Positions 44,331 to 54,156 are shown, numbered from the stretch's first letter. The stretch is DNA of 64,000 bases from Bacteroidales bacterium (GCA_017427985.1 JAFRRS010000024.1:79852-143851), one strand, 5' to 3'. The notes: generated from the sequence alone by a model not told the origin. Numbers and translations: made by a program.

Positions 44331-44364
44331 CACCGCAAAGATAAGTAATATATCTATTGCGGTG
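44331..44364 (-). terminator. Hairpin terminator overlapping a promoter box
   Basis: CACCGCAA pairs with TTGCGGTG and, after one bulged A, AGATA pairs with TATCT; seven-base loop. Read on the minus strand it is followed by ATTTGTTTT, so it can end the transcript of the upstream barrel gene. Confidence 0.7.
44336..44343 (-). promoter_or_regulatory. -7 box of the small barrel gene, inside a hairpin
   Basis: Minus-strand TATCTTTG about 77 nt before the ATG; it is part of the right arm of the hairpin 44331-44364. Confidence 0.5.
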
Positions 44365-44426
44365 ACATTTTTTTATCAACAATGAAAATAGTTATCAACA
44401 ATAGATATTGCTGATTCCGCTATTGT

Positions 44427-45206
44427 CTAGAAGTGATATCCGACTCTTACTACGAGTTCTGAAGCTGAGATGTCGTTTTTGCCAGCAAATTTGTTTTCAA
44501 TACTTGTGTTGCCAAACTCTCCCTTTGCCGTACCCTTAATACTTGCACTTCCAAGTGAATAGTAATCAAGGACGATGCTCATCTTGTCCCACATCATAAC
44601 ACCAGCGCCAACCTTGAAGCCCAATGTTGTTGCTGAGTCATAGCTATAGGTAATCTTTTCATCATCAAGACCTACATATTTGAATGTTTCTTCACCACTG
44701 GAGATCATTCTGAAGTTAGGACCGACACCTGCTTCACCGAAAATACCAATAATGTGGTTGAAGTTATGCTGATAGTTCACGCCGAAAAGAACCGGGATGT
44801 TCATGAAATTAGGTGCAGTGAATTGGTACTCTGCGTTAATAGGAGATGTTGCAACCCAAACTTTGCCCCAATCTGCATAAGCATCGGTGATATATGAGCT
44901 GTTGGTGTTATAAAAGAAGTCCAAACCGCCGAAAATGCCAAGACCTTCAACTGGAAGAGCAACTGTCACATCAAAGCCAACGCCAAAGCCCATATCGGCA
45001 TAACCCTGCTTTCCTGTTTCAAACATCAAAGCATATTTGTCAAGACCGTCAAAGGCATTGACACCAGTTGTTTTAATTTCATCACCCTGTCCCATGTCGC
45101 CCATTGGAATAGCGTAACCTACATAAACACCAAATTTTACTGGTTTCTGTGCGAAAGCGAGAACGCTTACAAGCAGCAAAGCTGCAACTAAAGTAAATTT
45201 TTTCAT
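44427..45206 (-). CDS. Outer-membrane beta-barrel protein
   Basis: 259 residues: signal peptide MKKFTLVAALLLVSVLAFAQ and alternating strands (VKFGVYVGYAIPMGD, MGFGVGFDVTVALP, GIFGGLDFFYNT, MNIPVLFGVNYQHNF, IIGIFGEAGVGPNFRM, TLGFKVGAGVMM, MSIVLDYYSLGSASIKG) with a closing strand LVVRVGYHF. The outer membrane protein beta-barrel fold is clear, the role unknown. Own -7 box 35 nt upstream. Confidence 0.82.
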   Translation of the reverse strand: MKKFTLVAALLLVSVLAFAQKPVKFGVYVGYAIPMGDMGQGDEIKTTGVNAFDGLDKYALMFETGKQGYADMGFGVGFDVTVALPVEGLGIFGGLDFFYNTNSSYITDAYADWGKVWVATSPINAEYQFTAPNFMNIPVLFGVNYQHNFNHIIGIFGEAGVGPNFRMISSGEETFKYVGLDDEKITYSYDSATTLGFKVGAGVMMWDKMSIVLDYYSLGSASIKGTAKGEFGNTSIENKFAGKNDISASELVVRVGYHF

Positions 45207-45240
45207 GGTATAATAATTTTAAAGTTTGTTTTCCAATCAG

Positions 45241-45248
45241 CAAAGTTA
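45241..45248 (-). promoter_or_regulatory. -7 box of the 259-residue barrel gene
   Basis: Minus-strand TAACTTTG, 34 nt before the ATG. Confidence 0.55.
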
Positions 45249-45289
45249 TACATTATTTTTTTATGCTCGACAATTTTTTTGAAAAAACA

Positions 45290-47287
45290 CTATTTTTCAA
45301 CTTGATAAACCGCCACTGTCCTTGCCACGTTGTAGATTTTCATGGTGATTTCATCGCCGTTTCTCTCCGATGGGAAAACTGCGCTTTCATCAATGTTTTC
45401 AAAGCCTCCGAAGCATTTTGCATCGCTGCTGAACACGATTTTGTAGTCGCCGGTCTGCCTTACATGTATCTTGTAATCGGGCAGCGACTTTTGTCCCCAG
45501 TTGAACACGAAAATGAGGTTGTTGCGTTCAAAAACGATGGTTTTGTTGTCTTCGTCGGCATCCAAAAGCCATGCAGGAGCAGCCTGCATCACCTTTGTCT
45601 TTTTCACAAAATCGAGCATTGCCTTGTCGAAATCGCCCAGCCAATGGTATTTCAGATAGCCGTTATCCGCCAATGACCACTGACGTTTCGCATATTTATA
45701 GCTCCAGCCGTTGTCATATCTCGGGAAATCAATCCATTCAGGATGTCCGAACTCGTTGCCCATGAAGTTGAGCCAGGCGTCGCCGCCGAGGCAGATGGTG
45801 AAAAAGCGTATCATCTTGTGAAGCGCAATGCCTCTGTCGATGATGAGATTCTGCGAATTCTTGTCCATCGAAGTGTACATCTCCTTGTCCATGAGCCTGA
45901 ATGCCAACGTCTTATCGCCGACAAGCGCCTGGTCGTGCGATTCAGCGTAAGCTATGGTTTTCACGTCTTGCAAACGGTTTGTCATGGTGAAGAAGAACTC
46001 GTGCATGTTCCATTGCTCATCGGTTTGGTCTTTCAGCACCTTAATCCAGAAATCTGGCAGACCCATGCCAAGACGGTAGTCGAAACCGATGCCGCCATCG
46101 TCAATCTTGGCGCAAATGCCAGGCATCCCGCTCACATCTTCCGCAATCGTAATATTCTGATTGTCAATATCATGAATCAGTTTGTTGGCAAGTTGCAGAT
46201 ATGTCACAGCCTCGTTGTCGACGCTGTCGCCGAAATATTTCCAAGGGCTGTCAAACGTCTCCCCTATCCCATGGTTCTTATACAACATCGAAGTCACACC
46301 GTCGAAGCGGTAGCCGTCGAAATGATATTCTTCGAGCCAATATTTCACATTTGAAAGCAACAACTGCAATGTCTCTGTCTTTCCATAATCAAAAAGTTTG
46401 GAATCCCATTGTGGGTGAATACCGTCTTTCCCAGCCTTAAGATATTGATACTCAGTGCCATCAAACAAATTTATTCCTTCGCGGACGTTTTTCACGGTAT
46501 GAGAATGCACCAGATCCATGATGACACGCAGCCCCATGCCGTGAGCGGTATCGATAAGTTTTTTCAGTTCCTCTGGCGTGCCGAAACGTGAGCTGGCGGC
46601 GAAGAAATTCGAAACGTGGTATCCGAACGAGCCGTAGTAAGGATGTTCGGCGATAGCCATGAGCTGCACCGCATTGTAACCGTCTGCTTTTATACGAGGC
46701 AACACATTGTCAATGAACTCGTTATACGTCCCGACATCCTCTTTTTCCTGCGCCATTCCGACGTGTGACTCATAAATCAGAAGAGGCTCATCATCAATTT
46801 TTGGTGATTTGTTTTCAAAAACATATTGTTTTTCAGGATTCCAGAACTGTGCCGAGAAGTCTTTCGTATTCTCATCTTGAACCACTCTGGTGATATAAAC
46901 CGGAATCCTCTCCTGCTCGCCAATGCTCGACTGCACAAGCACCTTGAGCAGGCTTTCATGCACGAGTCTTTCTTTGTACTCGGTATCAGGCAGGAATATC
47001 TCCCAGATGCCGTTTCCTACGTTTTCGAGAGGGTTGGCATAGCGTTCCCAGCCGTTGAAATCGCCGTACAATGACAGATAATGAGCCGCAGGGGCGTATT
47101 CACGATACCACCAGCCTCGGCGAATACGGTCGTAGTGAAAACCAAAAAACTCGTAAGCCGAGGCAAACGTGGACAGGCTTCCATAACGTTTCTCTATGGT
47201 TTCCAAACGGTTACAGTAACGGTCATAACGTTTCTGCACCTCTTCCGCCACTGGGGTCAACCAATTGTCATTGTCAACGATTTTCAT
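45290..47287 (-). CDS. glgB: 1,4-alpha-glucan branching enzyme
   Basis: Makes alpha-1,6 branches in glycogen-type glucan. 665 residues of the GH13 branching enzyme type close to eukaryotic forms: an N-terminal CBM48-like domain (YAPAAHYLSLYGDFNGW), then the barrel with DLVHSHTVKN, the nucleophile in DGYRFDGVTSMLY, the acid in TIAEDVSGMPG and the third carboxylate in AESHDQALVGD, then GNEFGHPEWIDFPR. All three catalytic residues are in place. No signal peptide, so cytoplasmic. 40 bp separate it from the next GH13 gene on the same strand, a gap with AGAAGTCAG word repeats; the two likely work together on stored glucan. Confidence 0.93.
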   Translation of the reverse strand: MKIVDNDNWLTPVAEEVQKRYDRYCNRLETIEKRYGSLSTFASAYEFFGFHYDRIRRGWWYREYAPAAHYLSLYGDFNGWERYANPLENVGNGIWEIFLPDTEYKERLVHESLLKVLVQSSIGEQERIPVYITRVVQDENTKDFSAQFWNPEKQYVFENKSPKIDDEPLLIYESHVGMAQEKEDVGTYNEFIDNVLPRIKADGYNAVQLMAIAEHPYYGSFGYHVSNFFAASSRFGTPEELKKLIDTAHGMGLRVIMDLVHSHTVKNVREGINLFDGTEYQYLKAGKDGIHPQWDSKLFDYGKTETLQLLLSNVKYWLEEYHFDGYRFDGVTSMLYKNHGIGETFDSPWKYFGDSVDNEAVTYLQLANKLIHDIDNQNITIAEDVSGMPGICAKIDDGGIGFDYRLGMGLPDFWIKVLKDQTDEQWNMHEFFFTMTNRLQDVKTIAYAESHDQALVGDKTLAFRLMDKEMYTSMDKNSQNLIIDRGIALHKMIRFFTICLGGDAWLNFMGNEFGHPEWIDFPRYDNGWSYKYAKRQWSLADNGYLKYHWLGDFDKAMLDFVKKTKVMQAAPAWLLDADEDNKTIVFERNNLIFVFNWGQKSLPDYKIHVRQTGDYKIVFSSDAKCFGGFENIDESAVFPSERNGDEITMKIYNVARTVAVYQVEK

Positions 47288-47327
47288 TTTTTTCAGAAGT
47301 TATAAGCCAGAAGTCAGAAGTCAGAAT

Positions 47328-48725
47328 TTACAAATTGATAATTTGACATTCCCCCGGCTTTAATTCAACATTATATTTTTCATTACAGCCACCAACCAAT
47401 TGCCGCGCGTCGTACGGAATCGTCACCGTCACATTTCGTCCCTCATTCAGGTTGAAATTGATGACAATCAACAATTTATCATCGCCATGATAACGCAGGA
47501 ACGCATAAACGTATTGCGGATCGAAATTGTTGTACCATGGATTCGCCCACATCAGGTCGTAAAATGCGCCATGCAGGATGGCTGGATGCGATTCACGGAA
47601 ATGCAATAATTTTTTGTAAAAATCAAAAACACGGGCGAATGATGATTCGCCCCTACAGACCATTGATGGGAGGTAAACGTAATCAAATATCGATGTTCGT
47701 CCATTATCCGAATCCGCTGCGTTTTCGCCATATTCCTGACCGTTGTAAATCATAAACGGTCCACGGTTCATCAACGCGGCGAGGGCGACAAACGGAAACG
47801 CATTTTGGGGTTTCTGCATGAAAAACCGCGACGCCAAACGAACCTCGTCGTGGTTTTCCATGAATCGTAACATATTGTCATCCAATCCGTTGAGATTTTT
47901 CCACACATCGGAAATGCTGTCGGCACGCTGACCATAACGATAGATGTTATCCAATGTGTTGTACAGCCCGATCTTGTCGTAAAGATAATCGAAACCTGCT
48001 TCCACATAGCGGCGATACAGATTCGGTTGGTAAATCTCCGCTATCATAATGACATTGAACGACTTACGCAGCTCGGCAATAGCCCAGCGCCAGAATTCCA
48101 CCTGCACCATCTCCGCCATGTCGCAACGGAAGCCGTCAACGCCTTTCCCACACCAGAACTGCATGATTTTCAGCATTTTATCCCATGTATCATGATTGGT
48201 GTAGTTCAGTTTCACGGTGTCGTACCAGTCGTTCAACGAAGGCGTTGGCGAGAACACGTCATTGCCTGTGGCTTTCGCAGGAAACTCGTAATATTGATTG
48301 TCATTTTCCGTCGGCGCAACGAATTTCTGATTCTCTAAGATATAGAAATTCTCATCCGTGAAATCGCCTTTGTATTCGCGTGCCAAATGATTTGGAACAA
48401 AGTCGATTATCACTTTAAGTCCATGAGAATGAATACGTTCGATGGTCTTTTCAAACTCCTCCATCCTATTCGCCTCGTTGTCAGCCAAGTCGGGGTCGAT
48501 GTCGTAGTAGTCGACGATGGCGTAAGGCGAGCCAGCGTTTCCCTTGGTAACAGCAGGATTGGTATCCCGCCAGCCCGAGTGACGTATCACGCCAGTAAGC
48601 CATATATGGCTGACGCTCAACGACTTGATTCTTTCAATCTCATCATCGCTGATGTCGCTGAGAGTGCCGCAACGCTTGTCTGGCGTAGCGCCGTAAACCC
48701 GTGGGAAAAGCTGGTATATTATCAT
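47328..48725 (-). CDS. GH13 alpha-amylase-type glycoside hydrolase
   Basis: 465 residues. GH13 fold from the N-terminus (MIIYQLFPRVYG), with VIIDFVPNHLAREY, nucleophile aspartate in GVDGFRCDMAEMV, acid in VIMIAEIYQPN and stabilising aspartate in FMENHDEVRLAS, so probably active on alpha-glucans; no signal peptide, suggesting maltodextrin or glycogen use in the cytoplasm. The loop between DYVYLPSM and VFDFYKKLL is encoded by a palindromic element in frame (VCRGESSFAR). The start overlaps the stop of the S9 peptidase gene by 3-4 bases (ATGA type). Confidence 0.9.
   Translation of the reverse strand: MIIYQLFPRVYGATPDKRCGTLSDISDDEIERIKSLSVSHIWLTGVIRHSGWRDTNPAVTKGNAGSPYAIVDYYDIDPDLADNEANRMEEFEKTIERIHSHGLKVIIDFVPNHLAREYKGDFTDENFYILENQKFVAPTENDNQYYEFPAKATGNDVFSPTPSLNDWYDTVKLNYTNHDTWDKMLKIMQFWCGKGVDGFRCDMAEMVQVEFWRWAIAELRKSFNVIMIAEIYQPNLYRRYVEAGFDYLYDKIGLYNTLDNIYRYGQRADSISDVWKNLNGLDDNMLRFMENHDEVRLASRFFMQKPQNAFPFVALAALMNRGPFMIYNGQEYGENAADSDNGRTSIFDYVYLPSMVCRGESSFARVFDFYKKLLHFRESHPAILHGAFYDLMWANPWYNNFDPQYVYAFLRYHGDDKLLIVINFNLNEGRNVTVTIPYDARQLVGGCNEKYNVELKPGECQIINL
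47633..47657. repeat. In-frame palindrome in the GH13 gene (TGTAGGGGCGAAT type)
   Basis: GGGCGAAT-GATG-ATTCGCCC followed by CTACA; on the coding strand TGTAGGGGCGAAT-CATC-ATTCGCCC. Encodes CRGESSFA between the barrel's late strand and the helix FDFYKKLLHF. The catalytic residues are untouched. Confidence 0.92.
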
Positions 48726-50788
48726 TTTTCAAGCAAATCAAGCATAAAAGCGTATTCCATCGCCACCTCGTGATACGGCTCGAACCTCCCCGACGCTCCA
48801 CCGTGACCGAATTCCATCTCCGTGCGCAGGTACAAAGGATTGTCGTCGGTCTTCAACTCGCGAAGCTTCGCCACCCATTTCGCAGGTTCCCAATACTGCA
48901 CCTGACTGTCGTGAAGCCCAGTAGTCACAAGCATTGCGGGATAATCCTTCGCCTCCACGTTGTCGTAAGGCGAGTACGAGAGAATATAGTCGTAATACTC
49001 TTTCTCGTTCGGATTTCCCCATTCGTCGTATTCGCCCGTCGTGAGCGGAATAGTGTCGTCAAGCATTGTTGTCACGACATCGACAAACGGCACCTGCGCT
49101 ATGATGCCACGGAACAGCTGCGGTGCCATATTTGCCACTGCGCCAACAAGCAATCCGCCCGCGCTTCCGCCCATGGCAAACATCTTCTTACTGTTCGTAA
49201 ATCCTTGTTTTACAAGATAATCCGCACAAGCGATAAAATCGGTAAACGTGTTTTTCTTTTTCAGTAGCTTGCCGTCCTCATACCACCATCGTCCCATCTC
49301 CTCGCCTCCGCGGATATGCGCTATCGCCCACACAAAGCCTCGGTCCAACAAGCTGAGACGCGCCGTCGAGAAATAAGCATCGACGCTGTTGCCATAAGAG
49401 CCGTAGCCGAATAAAACAAGAGGATTGTCGCCGTTTTTCACTAATCCTTTCTTGTAAACCAGCGAAATAGGAACTAAAACGCCGTCTTTCGCAGGCGCAT
49501 AAAGCCTCTCCGTGACATAACCGGAAGGCTCATATCCTCCAACGATTTCCTGCCTTTTCAGCAATTCCGCTGTTTTTTCCTCCATATCATATTGATAAAC
49601 AGAGGCTGGCGTAGTCATTGAAGTATAAACATATCTCACCGAATGTGTGTCAAATTCAGGATTCGCCGACGTTTCGACAGTGTAAGCCGGTTCTCCAAAG
49701 TTTATATAATAGTCGGTTTTGCAATCATGCGACATAACTCTCAGATTCACAAGACCTTTCGAACGTTCCTCCACGACCATGAAATCAGCGAAAAGGTCAA
49801 AATCCTCAATCAAAACATCCTGACGATGCGGGATGACTTCTTCCCAGTTTTCCTTTTCGGTAGCGTTTACTGGTGTTCGCATCAGCTTGTAATTCTTTGC
49901 GCCATCGGCATTTGTAAGGATATAGAAATATTCACCGTAATGCCCGACACCATAAAGCAAGTCATGCTGACGTTTTTGAAACACCTTAAACTCATCCTTT
50001 GGATTATCCGCATCAATGAAACGTATCTCCGAAGTAAGAGTGCTTTCCAATATTATCAAGATGTATCTCTCTGATTTTGTTTTACTTACAAAAGCATAAA
50101 AAGTGGCATCGGCTTCATAATAAACCTCGACATCGTCTTTCGGGTCGGTGCCGATTTCATGACGCATAATCCGGCATGAGCGCAGCGACTCGTCTTTCAC
50201 AGAATAGAAAATCGTCTTGTTGTCGTTCGCCCACACCATGTTTCCAGAAGTGTTTTCTATCACTTCCGTGAACATTTTTCCAGTGGAAATCTCTTTTATG
50301 AAAATCTTGTACTGGCGACGGCTCACCGTGTCTATGCTATAGGCTATCAACAAGTTATCGGGGCTGATGCTATAGCCGCCAACATCGAAAAAGGTGTAGC
50401 CTTTAGACATTTCGTAGCCGTCCAATAAGACCTGCTCGTCGTTATTTTTTTCAATTTCAATCGGGCGAATTTCATTCGCCCGTACAGGTTTGCGGCAATA
50501 CAACGGGTACTCCATCCCTTCCTCATAGCGGGTGTAATACCAGTATCCTTTATGCTTCACCGGCACCGACATGTCATTTTGCTTGATTCTTCCCACGATT
50601 TCATCAAACAATTGTTTCTGAAGCGGTTCTGTGTGCTTCATCATCTCTTCCTGATATTCATTTTCGGCTTTCAGATAATCCAAAACCTCAGGATTTTCAC
50701 GCTCATTAAGCCAAAAATAGTTATCCACACGAGTATGACCGTGTATCGTCATCTCGTGCGGTACTTTCTTCAAAGAAGGTTTGTTCAT
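48722..50788 (-). CDS. S9 prolyl oligopeptidase-family peptidase (oligopeptidase B-like)
   Basis: 688 residues without signal peptide: an N-terminal seven-bladed propeller and a C-terminal alpha/beta hydrolase. Catalytic serine in MGGSAGGLLVG near 530, aspartate in TTGLHDSQVQYWEP and histidine in FGHGGASGRFEPY. The ETEIRFIDADNP-like and GYSISPDN blocks resemble oligopeptidase B, which cuts after basic residues in short peptides. The loop after YPLYCRK is enlarged by a palindromic element (VRANEIRP). The TonB receptor gene lies two bases upstream on the same strand, so receptor and peptidase may be cotranscribed. Confidence 0.92.
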   Translation of the reverse strand: MNKPSLKKVPHEMTIHGHTRVDNYFWLNERENPEVLDYLKAENEYQEEMMKHTEPLQKQLFDEIVGRIKQNDMSVPVKHKGYWYYTRYEEGMEYPLYCRKPVRANEIRPIEIEKNNDEQVLLDGYEMSKGYTFFDVGGYSISPDNLLIAYSIDTVSRRQYKIFIKEISTGKMFTEVIENTSGNMVWANDNKTIFYSVKDESLRSCRIMRHEIGTDPKDDVEVYYEADATFYAFVSKTKSERYILIILESTLTSEIRFIDADNPKDEFKVFQKRQHDLLYGVGHYGEYFYILTNADGAKNYKLMRTPVNATEKENWEEVIPHRQDVLIEDFDLFADFMVVEERSKGLVNLRVMSHDCKTDYYINFGEPAYTVETSANPEFDTHSVRYVYTSMTTPASVYQYDMEEKTAELLKRQEIVGGYEPSGYVTERLYAPAKDGVLVPISLVYKKGLVKNGDNPLVLFGYGSYGNSVDAYFSTARLSLLDRGFVWAIAHIRGGEEMGRWWYEDGKLLKKKNTFTDFIACADYLVKQGFTNSKKMFAMGGSAGGLLVGAVANMAPQLFRGIIAQVPFVDVVTTMLDDTIPLTTGEYDEWGNPNEKEYYDYILSYSPYDNVEAKDYPAMLVTTGLHDSQVQYWEPAKWVAKLRELKTDDNPLYLRTEMEFGHGGASGRFEPYHEVAMEYAFMLDLLEK
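50463..50486. repeat. In-frame palindrome in the S9 peptidase gene (TGTACGGGCGAAT type)
   Basis: GGGCGAAT-TTC-ATTCGCCC followed by GTACA; on the coding strand TGTACGGGCGAAT-GAA-ATTCGCCC. It encodes VRANEIRP in the propeller part between YCRK and NDEQVLLDG, a place of variable length in this family as I recall it. Confidence 0.92.
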
Positions 50789-50790
50789 AA

Positions 50791-53130
50791 TTAGAATGTT
50801 AGAGTCAATCCCAAACTCGGCATCAGCGGAAGCTGATAAATCTCTTCGTTCGTGATTATGTCAACATAAAAGATATTGCTTCTGTTATAGACGTTTGTGA
50901 CGCTGAAATCTGCTTCAAGGACCATGTTTTCACCAAACCAGAACTTGCGTTTCACATCAAGGTCAAGTCGATGATACATAGGCAGTTGTCCTTTATTCAA
51001 CTCGCCGTAAATAATGCCAAGCTCGCCATTGACACCGATTATGCTGAGGTCCATATTCTCCATCTGGTAGCTCTCATAGAATCCGCTGACCTGGGTGAAC
51101 GGGAAGCCTGAGCCAAGATTCCAACGTCCGCTGAACTCCCATTGTTTTCTGGCACCTCCAGTGTATGTCACGATGACATTCACATTATGACGGCGGTCGT
51201 AGTGAGTGCGGTAATTGACAAGATTTCTTGCTGAATTCTCAAAATTCTTGTTGACGTAAGCCAAAGAATATGCAGCCCACACATACCATCTCAAGAAGTC
51301 GTATTTCACTGAGAAATCGATACCGTAAGCCTTGCCGTTTTCAATCATGAAGTCACGCCATTCAATCTCAGAGACATCATCAGGATGGTTCGTCTCCGGA
51401 TAAAGCTGGTTGCGGTTCATGCTTGTGAGCTGTTTGAAATCCTTGTAATAAGCCTCAACATTCAAAGTGACATTGTCAAGAACGTCAAACTCTGTTCCGA
51501 CGATATAATGGTTGGCTTTCTGCAACTTCGTATCAACTTCCTTGCCGTTGAATTTCTTTGGGATGTTATCCTGTCCCGAAAGGAATCCGTAGAACAAATT
51601 CACCACGTCACGGTCGCTGTTGGCGGCGATGAGGTTTTGAGAATACATACCGGCAGCGGCTTTCAGGCGGAACCAGTCATTGACATTGTATTTGACAGCA
51701 ATACGAGGCTCTGGTGAAATCTCAGCAAGAGAGGCATACCACTGGATACGCATGCTCGGCTCGATGATGAGCTTGTCGAGCTGCCATTTGTATTTGATGA
51801 AAGCACCAAGCTCGGTAGTGTTTTCCGTCTGGTTGATTCTGATGCCGTTAGACTTTGTGTAGTCGAAAACGGTTTTAAAACCAAGAAGTTCAACACCGTA
51901 TTTCAAAGTGTTTTTACCAAGGAAATATGAGAATGTGAATCCCGCGTTGAAGCCGTCGATAGAGCTTGACCTTCCCGGATTGTTGGCTTCCGAAAGATTG
52001 GCTTCATATTTCGAATAAGCCACATTACCTTCAATAAGTACCGGTGATTTTCCAGGAATGAGAACGAAGTTGGAGCCTCCTCCATACGATTTCCAGCTGA
52101 AATCGGAAATCGACTTATAGTTGTTAACCTGATCGTTGAAGTTGAATCCGAAAAGGTTAATCTTGCTGCCATTAGGAGCATTCATTGACACTTTTCCATA
52201 AACATCCTGGAAGTTATAAGGCAGTATCTCATTGTTTAGAAACGATTTATAAACCGTCTGGCTTGTCTGTTCAAGATACGAGTTCTTTGCCGACAACACA
52301 AAAGACACTGTCATGTCGTTGTCATTCTTGGCTTTTTTGAGAGGGCCTTCAACCATCACTTTTGCGCCGAAAGTGGAACCGCCGATCTTGCCAGAGATAC
52401 GTTTCTTGTTACCGTCGCGGGTGGTGATGTCCATTATTGACGACACCCTTCCACCGTATTCAGCGCCGAAGCCGCCGGTAAACACCTCGGCATTTCTTAT
52501 GATGTCGGTGTCAAAAACAGAGAACAATCCGATGCTGTGGAACGGGTTATACACTATCATACCGTCGAGGAGCACCTTGTTTTGTATCGGCGCGCCGCCA
52601 CGGATATAGAGCTGACCGCCCTGGTCGCCTGTAAAGACAACACCCGGGATGACCTGCAGATACTGCGCCAAGTCAGCCTGACCGCCCACCGAAGGAATCT
52701 TGGTAATGGTCTTGGGGGTGATGTTCACAACAGAAGTCTTGGTTTCTGTCCTTGCCTCAATCTTGTCAGCGGTGATATTGACAGCCTGAAGCTGAATAGC
52801 GGCTTCCACAAGGCTGTATTTCTTGTTTACGATCTGATTTCCTTTCAAATTAATAAGATCGGAGATGGTGTCGTAGCCCATCATCGTCACCAAAAGAGTG
52901 TAGTTTCCGTCGGGGATTCGTGTGATGCTGAAATAGCCGTTGATGTCTGTCGTGGAGCCGAGAGTCGTCCCTTTCAGATAGACGTTGGCGAACATCACCG
53001 GCTCGCCGTTCGACTTCTCATACACAAAACCTTTAATTGAATTGTCACCCTGGGCGAAAACGGCAAAGCTGGTCATCATCATGAAAACCAGCAAGAATAT
53101 ATTCTTTGTTTTAGTCGTAATAAGCTTCAT
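50791..53130 (-). CDS. TonB-dependent receptor with N-terminal regulatory-like domain
   Basis: 779 residues from ATG 53130 (a TTG two codons earlier is rejected). After the signal peptide (FLLVFMMMTSFAVFAQ) comes a carboxypeptidase-regulatory-like domain (IKGFVYEKSNGEPVMFANV, TTLGSTTDINGYFSI), then the plug (IPSVGGQADLAQYLQVIPG, LYIRGGAPIQNKVLLDGM, VFTGGFGAEYGGRVSS) and a barrel ending in LGLTLTF. It imports an unknown ligand with TonB energy. No SusD-like partner lies beside it. The promoter is a perfect consensus, and the S9 peptidase follows after two bases. Confidence 0.93.
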   Translation of the reverse strand: MKLITTKTKNIFLLVFMMMTSFAVFAQGDNSIKGFVYEKSNGEPVMFANVYLKGTTLGSTTDINGYFSITRIPDGNYTLLVTMMGYDTISDLINLKGNQIVNKKYSLVEAAIQLQAVNITADKIEARTETKTSVVNITPKTITKIPSVGGQADLAQYLQVIPGVVFTGDQGGQLYIRGGAPIQNKVLLDGMIVYNPFHSIGLFSVFDTDIIRNAEVFTGGFGAEYGGRVSSIMDITTRDGNKKRISGKIGGSTFGAKVMVEGPLKKAKNDNDMTVSFVLSAKNSYLEQTSQTVYKSFLNNEILPYNFQDVYGKVSMNAPNGSKINLFGFNFNDQVNNYKSISDFSWKSYGGGSNFVLIPGKSPVLIEGNVAYSKYEANLSEANNPGRSSSIDGFNAGFTFSYFLGKNTLKYGVELLGFKTVFDYTKSNGIRINQTENTTELGAFIKYKWQLDKLIIEPSMRIQWYASLAEISPEPRIAVKYNVNDWFRLKAAAGMYSQNLIAANSDRDVVNLFYGFLSGQDNIPKKFNGKEVDTKLQKANHYIVGTEFDVLDNVTLNVEAYYKDFKQLTSMNRNQLYPETNHPDDVSEIEWRDFMIENGKAYGIDFSVKYDFLRWYVWAAYSLAYVNKNFENSARNLVNYRTHYDRRHNVNVIVTYTGGARKQWEFSGRWNLGSGFPFTQVSGFYESYQMENMDLSIIGVNGELGIIYGELNKGQLPMYHRLDLDVKRKFWFGENMVLEADFSVTNVYNRSNIFYVDIITNEEIYQLPLMPSLGLTLTF

Positions 53131-53167
53131 TTTCAAGCAGTTTTAAACAATTATCCTAAAAAACGTG

Positions 53168-53199
53168 CAAAGATAATGAATTTTTTATTACGACTCAAA
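53168..53199 (-). promoter_or_regulatory. Promoter of the TonB receptor/S9 peptidase genes
   Basis: Minus-strand TTTG (53199-53196), 20 nt, TATCTTTG (53175-53168): exact match to the phylum consensus, 37 nt before the ATG. Confidence 0.82.
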
Positions 53200-53214
53200 C
53201 AAATTAATAAGATT

Positions 53215-54114
53215 TTACGCTTCTTTTGCCTGTTTTATCAGCTCCAATTCCTTGTCGGAAAAATGGTTTGGCAGCATGATTTGGACTTTGAGCAACAGAG
53301 AGCCGCTGCCCTCCTTACCGTAATGAGGCATGCCGAGGCCTTTGAGACGCAGCATGCTGTTGTTTTGCGTCTGCGGTTTTATCGGCACGCTGACGTTGCC
53401 TTTCATGGTGTCTATTTCGATTTTCCCGCCGAGGATTGCGGTGTAGACATCGATATTGACGTTACGTATCAAGTCGTCGCCATCGCGTTGATACACAGGG
53501 TCTTGCGAGACGTTTATCTTCAGCAGAAGGTCACCGTTCTCGCCCCCGTTGACGCCAGGGTTGCCCTTGCCTTTGACACGCAGCGTCTGACCGTCTTTCA
53601 CACCCGGTTTGATGCTTATTTTTATAGTGTCACCGCCCACTTTAAACACTCTTTGCGAGCCGAAATACGCCTCGCGCAAAGTCATGTCGATGGACGCGCT
53701 GAGGTCCTTGCCTTTCATAGCTCTTGTACGTGAGCGGCTACCGCCGAATCCGCCGATGTCACCGAAATCGAATCCAGCCCCCTGACCGCCGAAGAACATG
53801 TCGAAGAAGTCGGAGAACCCGCTGCCACCGAAGCCCTGGAATCCTTCGAAGCCCTGGAATCCCTGACCGCCGTAGCCCATGTTCTCGTACTGCTTCCAGT
53901 TCGCGCCGAGTTCGTCGTATTTCTTACGCGACTCCTCATTGCCGAGCACCTGATAAGCCTCCGAAATCTCCTTGAATTTCTCTTCCGCCGCCTTGTCACC
54001 CAGATTCTTGTCAGGATGATATTTCACGGCAAGCTTACGATACGCTTTCTTGATTTCGTCCTGCTTGGCAGAACGATCAACACCTAAAACTTTGTAATAA
54101 TCTTTATATTCCAT
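53215..54114 (-). CDS. DnaJ-family cochaperone, CbpA-like
   Basis: 299 residues. J domain at 1-70 with [11 protein letters not shown] (HPD at 33-35), the loop that activates DnaK. A glycine/phenylalanine-rich segment (about 75-130; [13 protein letters not shown] and [12 protein letters not shown]) follows, then two beta-sandwich substrate domains ([48 protein letters not shown]). There is no cysteine-rich zinc domain, so it is type II, like CbpA rather than DnaJ. A palindromic element lies 43-63 bp upstream of its start. Confidence 0.92.
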   Translation of the reverse strand: MEYKDYYKVLGVDRSAKQDEIKKAYRKLAVKYHPDKNLGDKAAEEKFKEISEAYQVLGNEESRKKYDELGANWKQYENMGYGGQGFQGFEGFQGFGGSGFSDFFDMFFGGQGAGFDFGDIGGFGGSRSRTRAMKGKDLSASIDMTLREAYFGSQRVFKVGGDTIKISIKPGVKDGQTLRVKGKGNPGVNGGENGDLLLKINVSQDPVYQRDGDDLIRNVNIDVYTAILGGKIEIDTMKGNVSVPIKPQTQNNSMLRLKGLGMPHYGKEGSGSLLLKVQIMLPNHFSDKELELIKQAKEA

Positions 54115-54156
54115 AATGTTTACCTCCCATTGATATGAAACCGCTGACGCGATTTA

